From assembly GCF_900566085.1 (NCBI RefSeq), contig NZ_UPHT01000137.1, positions 1 through 52,545 on the forward strand: 52,545 bases of DNA, given 5' to 3'. The translations under genes were made by a program, and so were the position numbers. A model generated the notes under the pieces. That model made no database searches, had not been told where the DNA came from, and saw nothing but the letters and a program-made list of their open reading frames with translations. Positions 7,560-16,893 of this stretch are shown piece after piece (the first letter of the stretch is position 1; each line of letters starts with the position of its first letter). Source of the DNA: Mycobacterium attenuatum (GTDB taxonomy: Bacteria > Actinomycetota > Actinomycetes > Mycobacteriales > Mycobacteriaceae).

Positions 7560-9572
7560 CTACCCTGCCGGCCGCAGGGCAGCGGCGAGTCCATCCGCAC
7601 TGGTCACCGGCAGGTCACAGGCCCTCCCCCGGCACACATAGGCGGCGTCGGCGCCAGCCACCCGATCTCGGTCGATCAGCAGCGGCGACGAACCCACCCG
7701 CCCGCCGATGACGATCGCCCCTCCGGGTGCGAGCCGGCGAGCGGCGGCTAACAGCGGTGACTCCGGATCAGCACAAGCGACCGCGATCTGCAGCGGCCCG
7801 CGTACTGCCGCCTCGGCGACCGACAGCCAATGCCCGGCCGACCGTGGCGCCCGCGCCAGCAATACCGAATGTTCGCGCAGGGTATCGGCGGCTGCCTGCA
7901 GATACCGCCCGGCGCGGCCAGCTTCCACCACGTGAGCGGCGCTCAGCAATGCCTCGGCCATCGATGACGCACCCGAGGGCGTCGCACCGTCCAGCGGGTC
8001 GGCGGGCCGCAGCATCAACTTCTCGGCATCGTCGGCGGTGTCGAACCACCGGCCCGGACGCTGCGGATCGCCGAAATGCTGCACCGCGGTGTCCAGCAAG
8101 CCTGAAGCCGCCGTTAGCCAATCCGCGTCGAGCGTCAGCTGATACAACGTCAACAACCCGGTGGCCAGCATGGCGTGGTCCTCCAGGATGGCGGCGCTGT
8201 CCCCGACCACCCCGCCGAGGCTGGCGCGCCGCAACCGGCCGTCAACCAGGTGCAGACTCAGCAGCGCGCTCGCGCATCGCTGCGCGGCGTGCGCCAGTCG
8301 CGGCTCCTGCAACGCGACACCGGCCTCGGCGAGCGCCGTAATGGCCAGCCCGTTCCAGGACGTGACGACCTTGTCGTCGCGCCCCGGCTGAGTTCGGGTG
8401 CGGCGCGCCGCCAACATGGCAGCCTTGACCCGCTTGAACCGTTGCGGGTCGTCGGGATCCCTGCGTAGCTGCAGCACCGAGGCACCGTGTTCGAACGTGC
8501 CAGCGCGGGTAACCTCGAAAGCCTCTGCCGCCCAACGGCCGTCGTCGGTGCCCAGCAACTCGATCAGTTGCTCCGGCGTCCAGACGTACGTCGACCCCTC
8601 GCGGCCGGCGGCGTCGGCGTCCAGCGACGACGTGAACATCTCACCGTCGGCCAGCTCGTCGAGCAAGAACCCCGCGGTCTCGGCGGCGACTCGCCGAGCC
8701 AACGGATCCCCGGTGCGCCGGGCCCAGTGTGCGTAGACGCGTAGCAGCAGCGCGTTGTCGTACAGCATTTTTTCGAAATGCGGTACCACCCAAGCGTTGT
8801 CAACGCTGTACCGGGCGAAGCCACCGGCAAGTTGGTCGTAGATGCCACCTCGGGCCATCGCGGTGCCGGTACGCGACACCGCCTGCAGAGCCGCGGGCGA
8901 ACCGGTGCGCTCGTAGTGCCGCAACAGCCCTTCCAACAGCGCCGACGGCGGGAACTTGGGTGCACCGCCCCAGCCGCCGTGAGCCATGTCCTGCTTTTCC
9001 AGCAATCCCGCGACGGCGTGATCGCATAGCCGCGGCGCGACGTCCGGCCCGTCGCCGGGCAGGCCGGATGCCATCGAGCGCAGCTCGCCGGCGATATGGT
9101 CCGAAGCTTGCTCGACCTCGTCACGGCGCTGCCGCCAGGTCTCGGATATAGCCGAAAGTAGTTGCAGGAAACTATCTTTCGGGTAGTAGGTGCCACAGAA
9201 GAAGGGCCGGCCGTCCGGAGTGAGAAAGCACGTCATCGGCCAGCCGCCCTGTCCGGTCAGCGCGACCGTGGCGTTCATGTAGACCGCGTCGATGTCCGGC
9301 CGTTCCTCGCGGTCCACCTTGATGCAGACGAACCCGACGTTCATCACGGCGGCCACATCGTCGTCCTCGAAGGATTCGTGGGCCATCACGTGACACCAAT
9401 GGCAGGCGGCGTAGCCCACCGACAGCAGGATCGGCACGTCGCGCGCGACGGCCTCGGCTAGTGCCTGCGGCGTCCACTCCTGCCAGTGCACCGGGTTGTC
9501 CGCGTGCTGGCGCAAGTAAGGGCTGGTCGCCGCCGCGAGGGTATTGGTTCCGGCGGAATCAGCCGGACTCAT
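7560..9572 (-). CDS. Thioredoxin-domain protein, YyaL/DUF255 family (Rv1084-like)
   Basis: 670 residues. The N-terminal thioredoxin-like domain (about 1-170) carries C57-H-W-C60 within SVGYAACHWCHVM, followed by FVCIKVDREERPDID. The remaining ~480 residues are an (alpha/alpha)6-barrel-like region (PHFEKMLYDNALLL, then TSWNGLAITALAEAG), as in human SPATA20 and bacterial YyaL. Function is not established. The start overlaps the upstream membrane gene by 14 bp, so it is co-translated with Rv1083-like and mca. The context suggests a thiol-linked role. Confidence 0.92.
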   Translation of the reverse strand: MSPADSAGTNTLAAATSPYLRQHADNPVHWQEWTPQALAEAVARDVPILLSVGYAACHWCHVMAHESFEDDDVAAVMNVGFVCIKVDREERPDIDAVYMNATVALTGQGGWPMTCFLTPDGRPFFCGTYYPKDSFLQLLSAISETWRQRRDEVEQASDHIAGELRSMASGLPGDGPDVAPRLCDHAVAGLLEKQDMAHGGWGGAPKFPPSALLEGLLRHYERTGSPAALQAVSRTGTAMARGGIYDQLAGGFARYSVDNAWVVPHFEKMLYDNALLLRVYAHWARRTGDPLARRVAAETAGFLLDELADGEMFTSSLDADAAGREGSTYVWTPEQLIELLGTDDGRWAAEAFEVTRAGTFEHGASVLQLRRDPDDPQRFKRVKAAMLAARRTRTQPGRDDKVVTSWNGLAITALAEAGVALQEPRLAHAAQRCASALLSLHLVDGRLRRASLGGVVGDSAAILEDHAMLATGLLTLYQLTLDADWLTAASGLLDTAVQHFGDPQRPGRWFDTADDAEKLMLRPADPLDGATPSGASSMAEALLSAAHVVEAGRAGRYLQAAADTLREHSVLLARAPRSAGHWLSVAEAAVRGPLQIAVACADPESPLLAAARRLAPGGAIVIGGRVGSSPLLIDRDRVAGADAAYVCRGRACDLPVTSADGLAAALRPAG

Positions 9573-9858
9573 CGGCGGGTCCCGGTGGTCGCGGCGATCC
9601 CTTACCGTCGGTACCTGACGGCTCGTCGGGAACCACCGGATCCGTGCCCTCGTCGGCAGCCTGGTCGGGCTCGGGATGCTGGCGGTCGAACGATTCGGGC
9701 ACCTTCTTCAATTGCCGGTTCATCGATCGCACGAGGAACAACGTGGCGACCACCAGCAACACGATGACCAGCAGTCCCACCGGACTGGCCTTGCCGAAAT
9801 CGGGGCCGTGGTTGCGGGGCGCGTCGTCGGCAATCACGCTGAGCAAAAGATGGTTCAC
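9559..9858 (-). CDS. Small single-span membrane protein (Rv1083-like)
   Basis: 99 residues from GTG at 9858: MNHLLLSVIADDAPRNHG, one membrane segment (PVGLLVIVLLVVATLFLV), then RSMNRQLKKVPESF and a disordered acidic/proline tail. GTGA overlaps the mca stop by 4 bp, and its 3' end overlaps the next gene by 14 bp. The three genes therefore form one translationally coupled unit. The tail faces one side of the membrane, and positive charges just after the segment suggest a cytoplasmic C-terminus. No enzymatic motif is visible. Confidence 0.85.
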   Translation of the reverse strand: MNHLLLSVIADDAPRNHGPDFGKASPVGLLVIVLLVVATLFLVRSMNRQLKKVPESFDRQHPEPDQAADEGTDPVVPDEPSGTDGKGSPRPPGPADESG

Positions 9859-10727
9859 TGGCGCGGCTCGATTCCGGTAAACAATTCCGTCTCCGGCAGA
9901 CGGATGGGAACGCGCGAGCGCGCCAATTCGAATTCCTCGGTGGGCCACAGCTCCTGCTGCCAGGACAGCGGTGCGGCGAAGAATTCGGCGTTCGGGTCGA
10001 TCTGGGTGGTGTGTGCTCGCAGCGCGTCGTCACGCTGAGCGAAGTACTTCGAGCACTCGACACGCGTCGTCACGCGGTTCGCAAACGGATCGTGGTCGGG
10101 ATGCCAGTGCTCGAGCCACTTGGCGAAGGGGCCCTCCTGGCCGCGCTTAATGAACTCCTCCTGCAAAATCCGCATGCGCTCCCGCAGAAAGCCGTGAATG
10201 TAGTACAGCTTGGACACCGTCCACGGCTCACCGGCGTCCGGGAACCGACGGTAGTCGCCGGCAGCTTCGTAGGCGCCGATAGAGACCTGGTGGCAGCGGA
10301 TGTGATCGGGATGGGGATATCCGCCGTTCTCGTCATAGGTGGTCATCACGTGCGGCCGAAACTCCCGGACCACCCGCACCAACGCTTCGATGGACTCCTC
10401 CAGCGGCACCAGCGCAAAGCAGCCTTCGGGCAGCGGCGGCGGCGGGTCGCCCTTGGGCAATCCGGAGTCGACGAAGCCCAGCCAAGTGTGCTCCACACCG
10501 AGAATCTCGGCCGCCTTGGCCATCTCGTCGCGGCGGATCTCCGAGATGTGGCCATGCACGTCAGGCAGGTCCATCGCCGGGTTGAGAATTTCGCCGCGCT
10601 CGCCGCCGGTCAAGGTCACAACCAGCACACGGTGGCCCTCGTCGGCGTACCGGGCAAGGGTGGCCGCACCCTTACTGGACTCGTCGTCGGGGTGGGCGTG
10701 CACCGCCATCAACCGCAGTTCGCTCAC
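9855..10727 (-). CDS. mca: Mycothiol S-conjugate amidase
   Basis: Mca cleaves mycothiol S-conjugates of electrophiles and antibiotics, releasing a mercapturate and GlcN-Ins. The PIG-L/LmbE zinc-hydrolase motif AHPDDE (residues 11-16) and the second motif GGYPHPDHIRCH (about 140) are present. WLGFVDSGLPKGD and CSKYFAQRDDALRAH also match Mca. The GTG at 10727 (MSELRLMAVHAHPDD) gives 290 residues, close to the ~288 of M. tuberculosis Mca. The open frame extends upstream without family similarity. It heads the operon with the Rv1083- and Rv1084-like genes and is divergent from the Rv1081c-like gene. Confidence 0.97.
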   Translation of the reverse strand: MSELRLMAVHAHPDDESSKGAATLARYADEGHRVLVVTLTGGERGEILNPAMDLPDVHGHISEIRRDEMAKAAEILGVEHTWLGFVDSGLPKGDPPPPLPEGCFALVPLEESIEALVRVVREFRPHVMTTYDENGGYPHPDHIRCHQVSIGAYEAAGDYRRFPDAGEPWTVSKLYYIHGFLRERMRILQEEFIKRGQEGPFAKWLEHWHPDHDPFANRVTTRVECSKYFAQRDDALRAHTTQIDPNAEFFAAPLSWQQELWPTEEFELARSRVPIRLPETELFTGIEPRQ

Positions 10728-10835
10728 GTGCCCCCTTGTTCCTGTGCCGCTTGGCCGGTCGGCTGCTCGCCCGGTTGCGACCCTATAATTCCAGTCTCGA
10801 TCGTTCCATCCTGCGCAACCAGCCATCCACGAGGC

Positions 10836-11270
10836 ATGAACACAGCACCGCCGACCCGCCCGGAAGCCCGCTATGGGCGCACCCGACTGTCCAGCCGATC
10901 ACGGCGCCGCCTCCCCGTCGCCCTTACGGTGGCGGCAGTGGTGGCTGGGTTGGCAGTGGCCTTGATCGCCTACCAGCGGATCGGCACCAGTGCGGTCAAG
11001 GGGTCGCTGGCCGCCTATCGGGTGATCGATGACGAAACGGCATCGGTGACGATCAGTGTGACCCGCAAGAACCCGTCGGAGCCGGTGGACTGCATTGTCC
11101 GCGTGCGCGCCACCGACGGCAGCGAGACGGGCCGGCGCGAAGTGCTGGTGACACCTTCGGATCAGCACACCGTGCAGGTGACCACGACGCTCAAATCGAG
11201 CAAGCCGCCGGTGATGGCCGACATATACGGTTGCGGCACAGACGTGCCCGCCTACCTGCGCTCGTCCTGA
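10836..11270 (+). CDS. DUF4307-type membrane-anchored protein (Rv1081c-like)
   Basis: 144 residues: a basic N-terminus (SSRSRRRLPVALTV), one membrane span (about 28-47, AAVVAGLAVALIAYQRIG) and an extracytoplasmic Ig-like beta domain with paired cysteines (VDCIVRVRA and IYGCGTD). This is a conserved actinobacterial family of unknown function. ATG at 10836 follows GAGGC. The gene starts 108 bp from mca in the opposite direction and precedes greA by 229 bp. Confidence 0.85.
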   Translation: MNTAPPTRPEARYGRTRLSSRSRRRLPVALTVAAVVAGLAVALIAYQRIGTSAVKGSLAAYRVIDDETASVTISVTRKNPSEPVDCIVRVRATDGSETGRREVLVTPSDQHTVQVTTTLKSSKPPVMADIYGCGTDVPAYLRSS

Positions 11271-11350
11271 GCGCACCTTCTGGCTCACCGTGAGCCGAAC
11301 TGCGTAGATGCCGTCATCGACTGTTTCCGCAGTGGTAACATTGACGAATG

Positions 11351-11372
11351 CACGGTCCCACTTTGGACCGTG
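11351..11372 (+). promoter_or_regulatory. Hairpin in the greA leader
   Basis: CACGGTCC (11351-11358) pairs with GGACCGTG (11365-11372) across a 6-nt loop. It lies in the 229-bp gap before greA, 80 bp after the upstream stop. No U-tract follows, so it could be a factor-dependent terminator, a leader structure or an operator. TTGACG at 11341-11346 resembles a -35 element, but I see no matching -10 at the right distance. Confidence 0.4.
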
Positions 11373-11499
11373 TATTGCTGCATTAACGGCCGTGAGCAAA
11401 ACGAAGTGGCAGCACCCGGGGGCGGGAACCCGCATACGCCGGCAGCGGGATCAGCACCTTATGCGAGTACGCGTAAGAGAACACAAGGAGCGCGACGAG

Positions 11500-11994
11500 A
11501 TGACGGATACTCAGGTGACCTGGTTGACCCAGGAATCACATGACCGACTCAAGGCCGAGCTCGATCAGTTGATCGCGAATCGTCCGATCATCGCCGCCGA
11601 AATCAACGATCGCCGCGAGGAAGGCGACCTGCGCGAAAATGGCGGGTACCACGCCGCTCGCGAGGAGCAAGGTCAGCAGGAAGCTCGCATCCGTCAGCTA
11701 CAGGACCTGCTCAGCAACGCCAAGGTCGGCGAAGCGCCCACGCAGTCCGGGGTGGCCCTGCCCGGTTCGGTGGTCAAGGTCTATTACAACGGCGACGAGT
11801 CCGACACCGAAACGTTTCTGATCGCCACCCGCCAGGAGGGCGTCAACGAGGGCAAACTCGAGGTCTACTCACCAAATTCGCCGCTGGGCGGCGCGCTGAT
11901 CGACGCCAAGGTCGGTGAGACCCGCAGCTACAAGGTGCCCAACGGCAGCACCGTCGAAGTCACCCTGGTCAGCGCGGAGCCGTATCACTCTTAG
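11500..11994 (+). CDS. greA: Transcription elongation factor GreA
   Basis: GreA stimulates RNA cleavage by backtracked RNA polymerase. Its 164 residues equal the known mycobacterial length. The N-terminal coiled coil carries the acidic tip (NDRREEGDLRENGGYHAAREEQ region, about 39-60). The C-terminal FKBP-like domain includes YSPNSPLGGALIDAKVGE. AAGGAG at 11485-11490 lies 9 bp upstream of ATG 11500, which fixes the start. Confidence 0.97.
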   Translation: MTDTQVTWLTQESHDRLKAELDQLIANRPIIAAEINDRREEGDLRENGGYHAAREEQGQQEARIRQLQDLLSNAKVGEAPTQSGVALPGSVVKVYYNGDESDTETFLIATRQEGVNEGKLEVYSPNSPLGGALIDAKVGETRSYKVPNGSTVEVTLVSAEPYHS

Positions 11995-12062
11995 GGACCG
12001 GTTCAGGCTCACCGGGTGTAAGTGTTGCGTCGGCCGGGTCTGGTTCACCATCGACGGCGGCT

Positions 12063-13232
12063 CTAGCCAAGTGCCTGCTCTAGGTCGCCGAGCAGGTCGG
12101 CGATGTCCTCGATGCCGACCGAAAGCCGCACCAGATCGTCGGGGACCTCGAGCTGCGAACCGGCCGTCGACGCATGGGTCATGGCGGCGGGATGTTCGAT
12201 CAGCGACTCCACCCCGCCCAGCGATTCGGCCAAGATGAAGACCTTGGTCTTGCCGCACAGATCCTGGGCGGCTTCCCGCCCGGCCCTCATACGCACCGAG
12301 ACCATGCCGCCGAAGCCGCGCATTTGCCGTGCGGCGACGTCATGCCCGGGGTGGTCGGGCAGCCCCGGATACAGCACGGTGCTGACCGAGGGTTGCTGCG
12401 CGAGGAATTGCGCTACGGCAAGAGCATTTTCGCTGTGCCGCTGCATACGCAGCACCAACGTCTTCAGCCCCCGCATGGTCAGGTAGGCGTCGAACGGCCC
12501 CGGCACGGCTCCCGCGCCGTTCTGCAGGAAAGCGAACGCCTGGTCCAGCTCCGCGTCGTTGGTGATCAAGGCGCCGCCGACGACGTCGGAATGCCCCCCG
12601 ATGTATTTGGTGGTCGAGTGCAGCACCACGTCGGCTCCCAGCGTCAGCGGCTGCTGCAGCGCAGGTGATGCAAAAGTGTTGTCCACCAAAACTTTTGCCG
12701 ACCTGTCCGCACCCAGCTGAGCTATGGTCGCGATGTCGGCGATCGACAGCAACGGGTTGGTCGGTGTTTCCACCCAGATCAACCGGGTGCGCGGCGAGAT
12801 CGCATCGCGCACCGCGTCCGGATCCGAAAGCGCCACCGGCGTGTACTGGACATTCCACCGGGTGAAGACCTTGTCGATCAGCCGGAAAGTGCCGCCGTAG
12901 GCATCGTCGGGAATGACAACATGGTCGCCGGGTCGCAGCATCGCCCGCAACGCACAATCGGCGGCGGCCATGCCGGAGCTGAAAGCCCGGCAGTACCCGC
13001 CCTCTTCGACGGCGGCCAGCGACGCCTCCAGCGCGGCCCGGGTCGGATTGCCCGTGCGAGCGTATTCGTAGTCGCCGCGCAGCCCGCCAACACCGTCCTG
13101 AGCGAAGGTGCTGCTGGCATAGATCGGGGCGTTGACGGCTCCGGTTGCCGGATCGGGCCGGTAGCCGCCGTGGATGGCTTTGGTGGCTAGCCCGGTGAAG
13201 TGATGATGCTGGTCCCGGTGGTGATCGTTCAT
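12063..13232 (-). CDS. metB: Cystathionine gamma-synthase / gamma-lyase
   Basis: A PLP enzyme of the Cys/Met metabolism family with 389 residues. The PLP lysine is K209 in LHSTTKYIGGHSDVVGG. YARTGNPTRAALE (about 57-69) and VETPTNPLL are also typical. It is annotated metB in mycobacteria, and some work points to gamma-lyase activity, which with Cbs would give reverse transsulfuration from homocysteine to cysteine. cbs lies two genes upstream on the same strand with pra between. A His-rich N-terminus (HHRDQHHHF) is present; a histidine cluster here is not catalytic. Confidence 0.94.
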   Translation of the reverse strand: MNDHHRDQHHHFTGLATKAIHGGYRPDPATGAVNAPIYASSTFAQDGVGGLRGDYEYARTGNPTRAALEASLAAVEEGGYCRAFSSGMAAADCALRAMLRPGDHVVIPDDAYGGTFRLIDKVFTRWNVQYTPVALSDPDAVRDAISPRTRLIWVETPTNPLLSIADIATIAQLGADRSAKVLVDNTFASPALQQPLTLGADVVLHSTTKYIGGHSDVVGGALITNDAELDQAFAFLQNGAGAVPGPFDAYLTMRGLKTLVLRMQRHSENALAVAQFLAQQPSVSTVLYPGLPDHPGHDVAARQMRGFGGMVSVRMRAGREAAQDLCGKTKVFILAESLGGVESLIEHPAAMTHASTAGSQLEVPDDLVRLSVGIEDIADLLGDLEQALG

Positions 13233-13312
13233 CGTTGGTCCACCCTAGTAGCAGGCGCTACCCCGGCCGTCGTATAACGGCGGGGTAGCGCCTTGCCGAA
13301 TGGCTGCCGGAG

Positions 13313-14032
13313 TCAGACCGGCAGGCAGACCGTCGTCATGATCTTGTCGGCCAGCGTCTGGCGCTTGGCGTCCCACAAGGGGAACAGGAAACCGACGTAA
13401 CAGATGATCGCGTCGACGAAGTGTGCGAGCTGACGCACCAACGACATGCCGAAGCCCAACGGCTGTCCGGTGGCTTCGCTGACCACCTTGAACTTCAGCA
13501 CCGACTTGCCGATGCTCGAGCCGGTGGTGCCCTGACGGTAGCCGTAGTTCCACACCCAGTAGGCCAGTATCGCCAGTGACGCCAACCCCTGCGCCAGCAC
13601 ACCGATGATGGAGTCCTGCGCGTAGCAGTACTGGCTCACGTCGTACTGGTTGACGCTGGTGACGCAGGACGACTGCTGAGTGACCATTGCGATCACCCAT
13701 CCGATGCCGTAGACGGCCACAATCGGAGCAGTGTCGATCAAGAACGCCAGGACACGGGTGATCCAGGGCGTGTAGGACTCCGTCGGCTGGGAACGGATCG
13801 CCGGCCCGGGCGGCGGCGGTGCGTAGCCGGCTGCCGACGGCGGAGGCGGCGGCGGGTAGCCGCCCTCGGGCGGGGGCGGCGGAGGCGGATACGACCCGGC
13901 AGGCGGCGGAGGCGGCGGGTAGGCGCCGCCGCTCGGCGCCGATGGCTGGGACGGTGGCTCGAACCCACCGGAGGAGCCGGGAGGCGGTGGCGGTGGTGGG
14001 TAGGACCCGCCGGGAGGCGGCTGATCGGTCAT
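13313..14032 (-). CDS. pra: Proline-rich antigen homologue, RDD-domain membrane protein
   Basis: 239 residues. Residues 1-90 are a low-complexity proline/glycine region with repeated Y-P6 blocks. An RDD-type domain follows with about three membrane spans: WITRVLAFLIDTAPIVAVYGIG, then GLASLAILAYWVWNYGYRQGTTG and LVRQLAHFVDAIICYVGFLFPL. This layout and length match the Pra (36-kDa antigen-type) proteins of mycobacteria (Rv1078). RDD family function is unclear, with ion transport suggested in some members. It lies between metB and cbs on the same strand, the conserved order. Confidence 0.93.
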   Translation of the reverse strand: MTDQPPPGGSYPPPPPPPGSSGGFEPPSQPSAPSGGAYPPPPPPAGSYPPPPPPPEGGYPPPPPPSAAGYAPPPPGPAIRSQPTESYTPWITRVLAFLIDTAPIVAVYGIGWVIAMVTQQSSCVTSVNQYDVSQYCYAQDSIIGVLAQGLASLAILAYWVWNYGYRQGTTGSSIGKSVLKFKVVSEATGQPLGFGMSLVRQLAHFVDAIICYVGFLFPLWDAKRQTLADKIMTTVCLPV

Positions 14033-14156
14033 GGGAGCAACCTTCCACTCAGGGTTCGGCTTGAGGCGGCCTTACAGTACCTGAGGTCAGATCTTCCAGA
14101 GCGGCTGGTCGAACGCCGTTCGCCGCGCCGTTGCTGGTGATTACTCCAGGCGTCGC

Positions 14157-15551
14157 TTAGCGTCGCCCCGAACCTTCGGACAGAAAACCCAGCAGGTCGT
14201 AGCGGGTGATCACGCCAACCGGTTTGCCCTCCTCCACCACCATCAATGCGTCGCAGTCCCGCAGCGCCTTTTCGGCCACGCTGACCAATTCGCCGGCCCC
14301 GATGAGTTTCAGCGGCGGGCTCATGTGCTCTGACACGGCGTCGGCCAGCTTGGCGCGGCCTTCGAAAACGGCCGACAGCAGTTCGCGTTCCGACACACTG
14401 CCGGCGACCTCGCCCGCCATCACCGGCGGCTCGGCGCCGACGACAGGCATCTGCGACACCCCGTATTCGCGAAGAATCCCGATCGCGTCACGCACCGTCT
14501 CCGACGGATGGGTGTGCACCAGGTCGGGCAATGCACCGGACTTGCGGCGCAACACATCGCCAACCGTGGCTTCCGAGGTGGACCCGTCGAGACGGCTGCG
14601 CAGAAACCCGTACGACGACATCCACGCGTCGTTGAAGATCTTCGACATATAACCGCGACCACCGTCGGGCAGCAGAACGACGACCAGCGCGTCGGGCCCG
14701 GCTTTTTCGGCGACTTTCAACGCCGCTACCACCGCCATCCCGCACGATCCGCCCACCAGCAGCGCTTCCTCCCGGGCCAGCCGCCGGGTCATGTCAAACG
14801 AGTCTGCGTCTGACACGGCGATGATCTCGTCGGGAACCGAAGGGTCGTAGGCCGCCGGCCAGAAGTCCTCACCGACCCCCTCGACCAGATAGGGACGGCC
14901 GGAGCCGCCGGAATACACGGAGCCCTCGGGGTCGGCGCCGATGATGCGCACCCGACCGTCGGAGACCTCTTTGAGATAGCGGCCCGCGCCGGTGATCGTT
15001 CCGCCGGTACCGATGCCGGCGACGAAATGGGTGACCTTGCCTTCGGTATCGGCCCATATTTCGGGCCCGGTGGTGGCGTGGTGGCTCGCCGGTCCTTCGG
15101 GGTTGGCGTACTGGTCGGGCTTCCAGGCTCCGTCGATTTCCCGGACCAGCCGGTCGGAGACGCTGTAGTAGCTGTCCGGGTCGGCGGGCGGCACCGCCGT
15201 CGGGCACACGACTACCTCGGCGCCGTAGGCGCGCAACACGTTTCGTTTGTCTTCGCTGACCTTGTCCGGGCAGACGAACACACACCGGTACCCGCGGCGC
15301 TGGGCCACCAACGCCAGCCCCACCCCGGTGTTCCCGGACGTGGGTTCGACTATGGTGCCGCCCGGCCTGAGCTGCCCGCTGGCCTCGGCAGCGTCGATCA
15401 TCTTCACCGCGATCCGGTCCTTGGAGCTGCCACCGGGGTTGAGATATTCGATCTTTGCCGCCACGGTTGCCGCCCCGTCCGGGACGACCGAGTTCAGGCG
15501 GACCAGTGGTGTGGCGCCAATGAGGTCACTGATGTGCTGGGCGATCCGCAT
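14157..15551 (-). CDS. cbs: Cystathionine beta-synthase
   Basis: 464 residues. The PLP fold-type II catalytic domain covers about 1-320, with Schiff-base K44 in GGSSKDRIAVKM, the phosphate-related EPTSGNTGVGLA and GIGTGGTITGAGRYL. Two CBS repeats form the C-terminus (about 335-460: VHTHPSETVRDAIGILREYG and VSVAEKALRDCDALMVVEEG). It condenses serine and homocysteine to cystathionine. A haem-binding N-terminus like that of animal CBS is absent, as expected in bacteria. With metB/CGL nearby it completes transsulfuration. Confidence 0.96.
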   Translation of the reverse strand: MRIAQHISDLIGATPLVRLNSVVPDGAATVAAKIEYLNPGGSSKDRIAVKMIDAAEASGQLRPGGTIVEPTSGNTGVGLALVAQRRGYRCVFVCPDKVSEDKRNVLRAYGAEVVVCPTAVPPADPDSYYSVSDRLVREIDGAWKPDQYANPEGPASHHATTGPEIWADTEGKVTHFVAGIGTGGTITGAGRYLKEVSDGRVRIIGADPEGSVYSGGSGRPYLVEGVGEDFWPAAYDPSVPDEIIAVSDADSFDMTRRLAREEALLVGGSCGMAVVAALKVAEKAGPDALVVVLLPDGGRGYMSKIFNDAWMSSYGFLRSRLDGSTSEATVGDVLRRKSGALPDLVHTHPSETVRDAIGILREYGVSQMPVVGAEPPVMAGEVAGSVSERELLSAVFEGRAKLADAVSEHMSPPLKLIGAGELVSVAEKALRDCDALMVVEEGKPVGVITRYDLLGFLSEGSGRR

Positions 15552-15594
15552 GCGTTCATGGTCTCAGGCGGTTTGGGGTCCCGCACAAGCAGCA

Positions 15595-16662
15595 CTAGCC
15601 GGTGGCTTCCCGGATGTACTCACCGATCTGACGTAGGGAGCGCACCGCCTCCGGCAGCAGCGGACCGGCAACCTGGAAGTCATGCACCTGCCCCGGCCAC
15701 ACGCGAACTTCTGCGGGCACCCCGGCCGCCGCCAGCTTGTGGGCGGCCAGTTGCGCGTCGTGCAGCAGGACCTCGGATCCGGAGACGTGAATCAGTGTTC
15801 GCGGCAGGCCCGGGCGGATGTGCTCCAGTGGCTCATAGAGCTCTTCGGCTTTGCCGTCGACGGCGTTGTTGGCAGCGGCGCTAGCAACTAATTCGCCGAG
15901 CGCGTCGAAGGCCTTCGCCGGGAACATGGCATCGGTCTTGATGTTCGGATGCGCCTTCTTGTTTTCCTTTGCCAGCTGCAGCAGTGGCGAGATCGCTACC
16001 AGCGCTGCCGGCTCGTCTCCCTCGTCCTGCAGCCGCTGCGCGAGTGTCAACGCGAGATACCCTCCCGCAGAGTCGCCGGCCAGCACGATCTGCTCCGGGC
16101 CATAACCCAGCAGCCGCAGCCAGCGGTAGCCGTCGTAACAGTCGTCGAGCGCCATCCCGATCGAGTGCTTGGGCATCAGCCGATAGTTGACGATCAAGAC
16201 GGGCGAATCAGCGAACTGCGACAGCAACTCGACCAGCCGCCCGTGTGAGTTTGCTCCACACGTCAGGAACGCGCCGCCGTGCAGATACAGAACCACTCGC
16301 CGAGTGCCGTCCGCGGGAAGCACGCCTCGCGCTCGAACCAGTTGAGCCGACGCATTCGGCAAGTTCACCGAGGCCCTGACGGTTACTGGCGCCGGAAGTA
16401 ACACCTTGGCTGCATGGTCGATCAGCCCCCACGGCCACGGCACATGAGGAACGTAGCTGCCCACAGTAAGAACCGGCCGGATTGTCAGCCGCGACGCGAG
16501 CGTAGCAAATCGCGCAGCAATACTTGGTCCGGACTCGACGACCTCCACCGGAGCGCCGTCGCTGATGGCAAATCTGCGTGCCTGCAGTCTACGTGCCTTC
16601 AGCACGTCCCGTGGGCGAATGGGATGTCTGGGAGAACCGGATACCCTGCTCGGTGCCGTCAT
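15595..16662 (-). CDS. lipU: Alpha/beta-hydrolase of the hormone-sensitive-lipase family
   Basis: 355 residues from ATG 16662. HSL signatures: oxyanion HGG in YLHGGAFLTCG, nucleophile in LAGDSAGGYLAL, an acidic residue in HVSGSEVLLHDA and His in GQVHDFQV. It probably hydrolyses short-chain esters. AGGAAG lies 8 nt before ATG 16662, which supports that start over GTG 16671. H37Rv LipU is annotated shorter (about 297), probably from an internal start. The gene follows cbs by about 43 bp in the divergent-free order cbs-lipU on the minus strand. Confidence 0.9.
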   Translation of the reverse strand: MTAPSRVSGSPRHPIRPRDVLKARRLQARRFAISDGAPVEVVESGPSIAARFATLASRLTIRPVLTVGSYVPHVPWPWGLIDHAAKVLLPAPVTVRASVNLPNASAQLVRARGVLPADGTRRVVLYLHGGAFLTCGANSHGRLVELLSQFADSPVLIVNYRLMPKHSIGMALDDCYDGYRWLRLLGYGPEQIVLAGDSAGGYLALTLAQRLQDEGDEPAALVAISPLLQLAKENKKAHPNIKTDAMFPAKAFDALGELVASAAANNAVDGKAEELYEPLEHIRPGLPRTLIHVSGSEVLLHDAQLAAHKLAAAGVPAEVRVWPGQVHDFQVAGPLLPEAVRSLRQIGEYIREATG

Positions 16663-16893
16663 GCTCAACACTTCCTACGCCGTTGTAGTCCGATACAGCA
16701 TGTGACGAAGAGGGCGACCGTCCGGTTCACCTGCTCCCCGAAGCGGTCAGCCAACTCGTCCGACTTAGCTTGACAGCTTATTCCCGCGGCACGGTTTGCA
16801 GAGTCTGATTCGATATCACAATTGATCCACACCGTGATTCACCTGTTTTGTCAGCTACCCGCGCAAACAGCGAAGCCGACCTAAACTGGTGTC

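Noticed and set aside
10727..10826. N-terminal extension of mca
   Set aside because: The extra 33 codons lack family similarity, and GTG 10727 gives the expected length.
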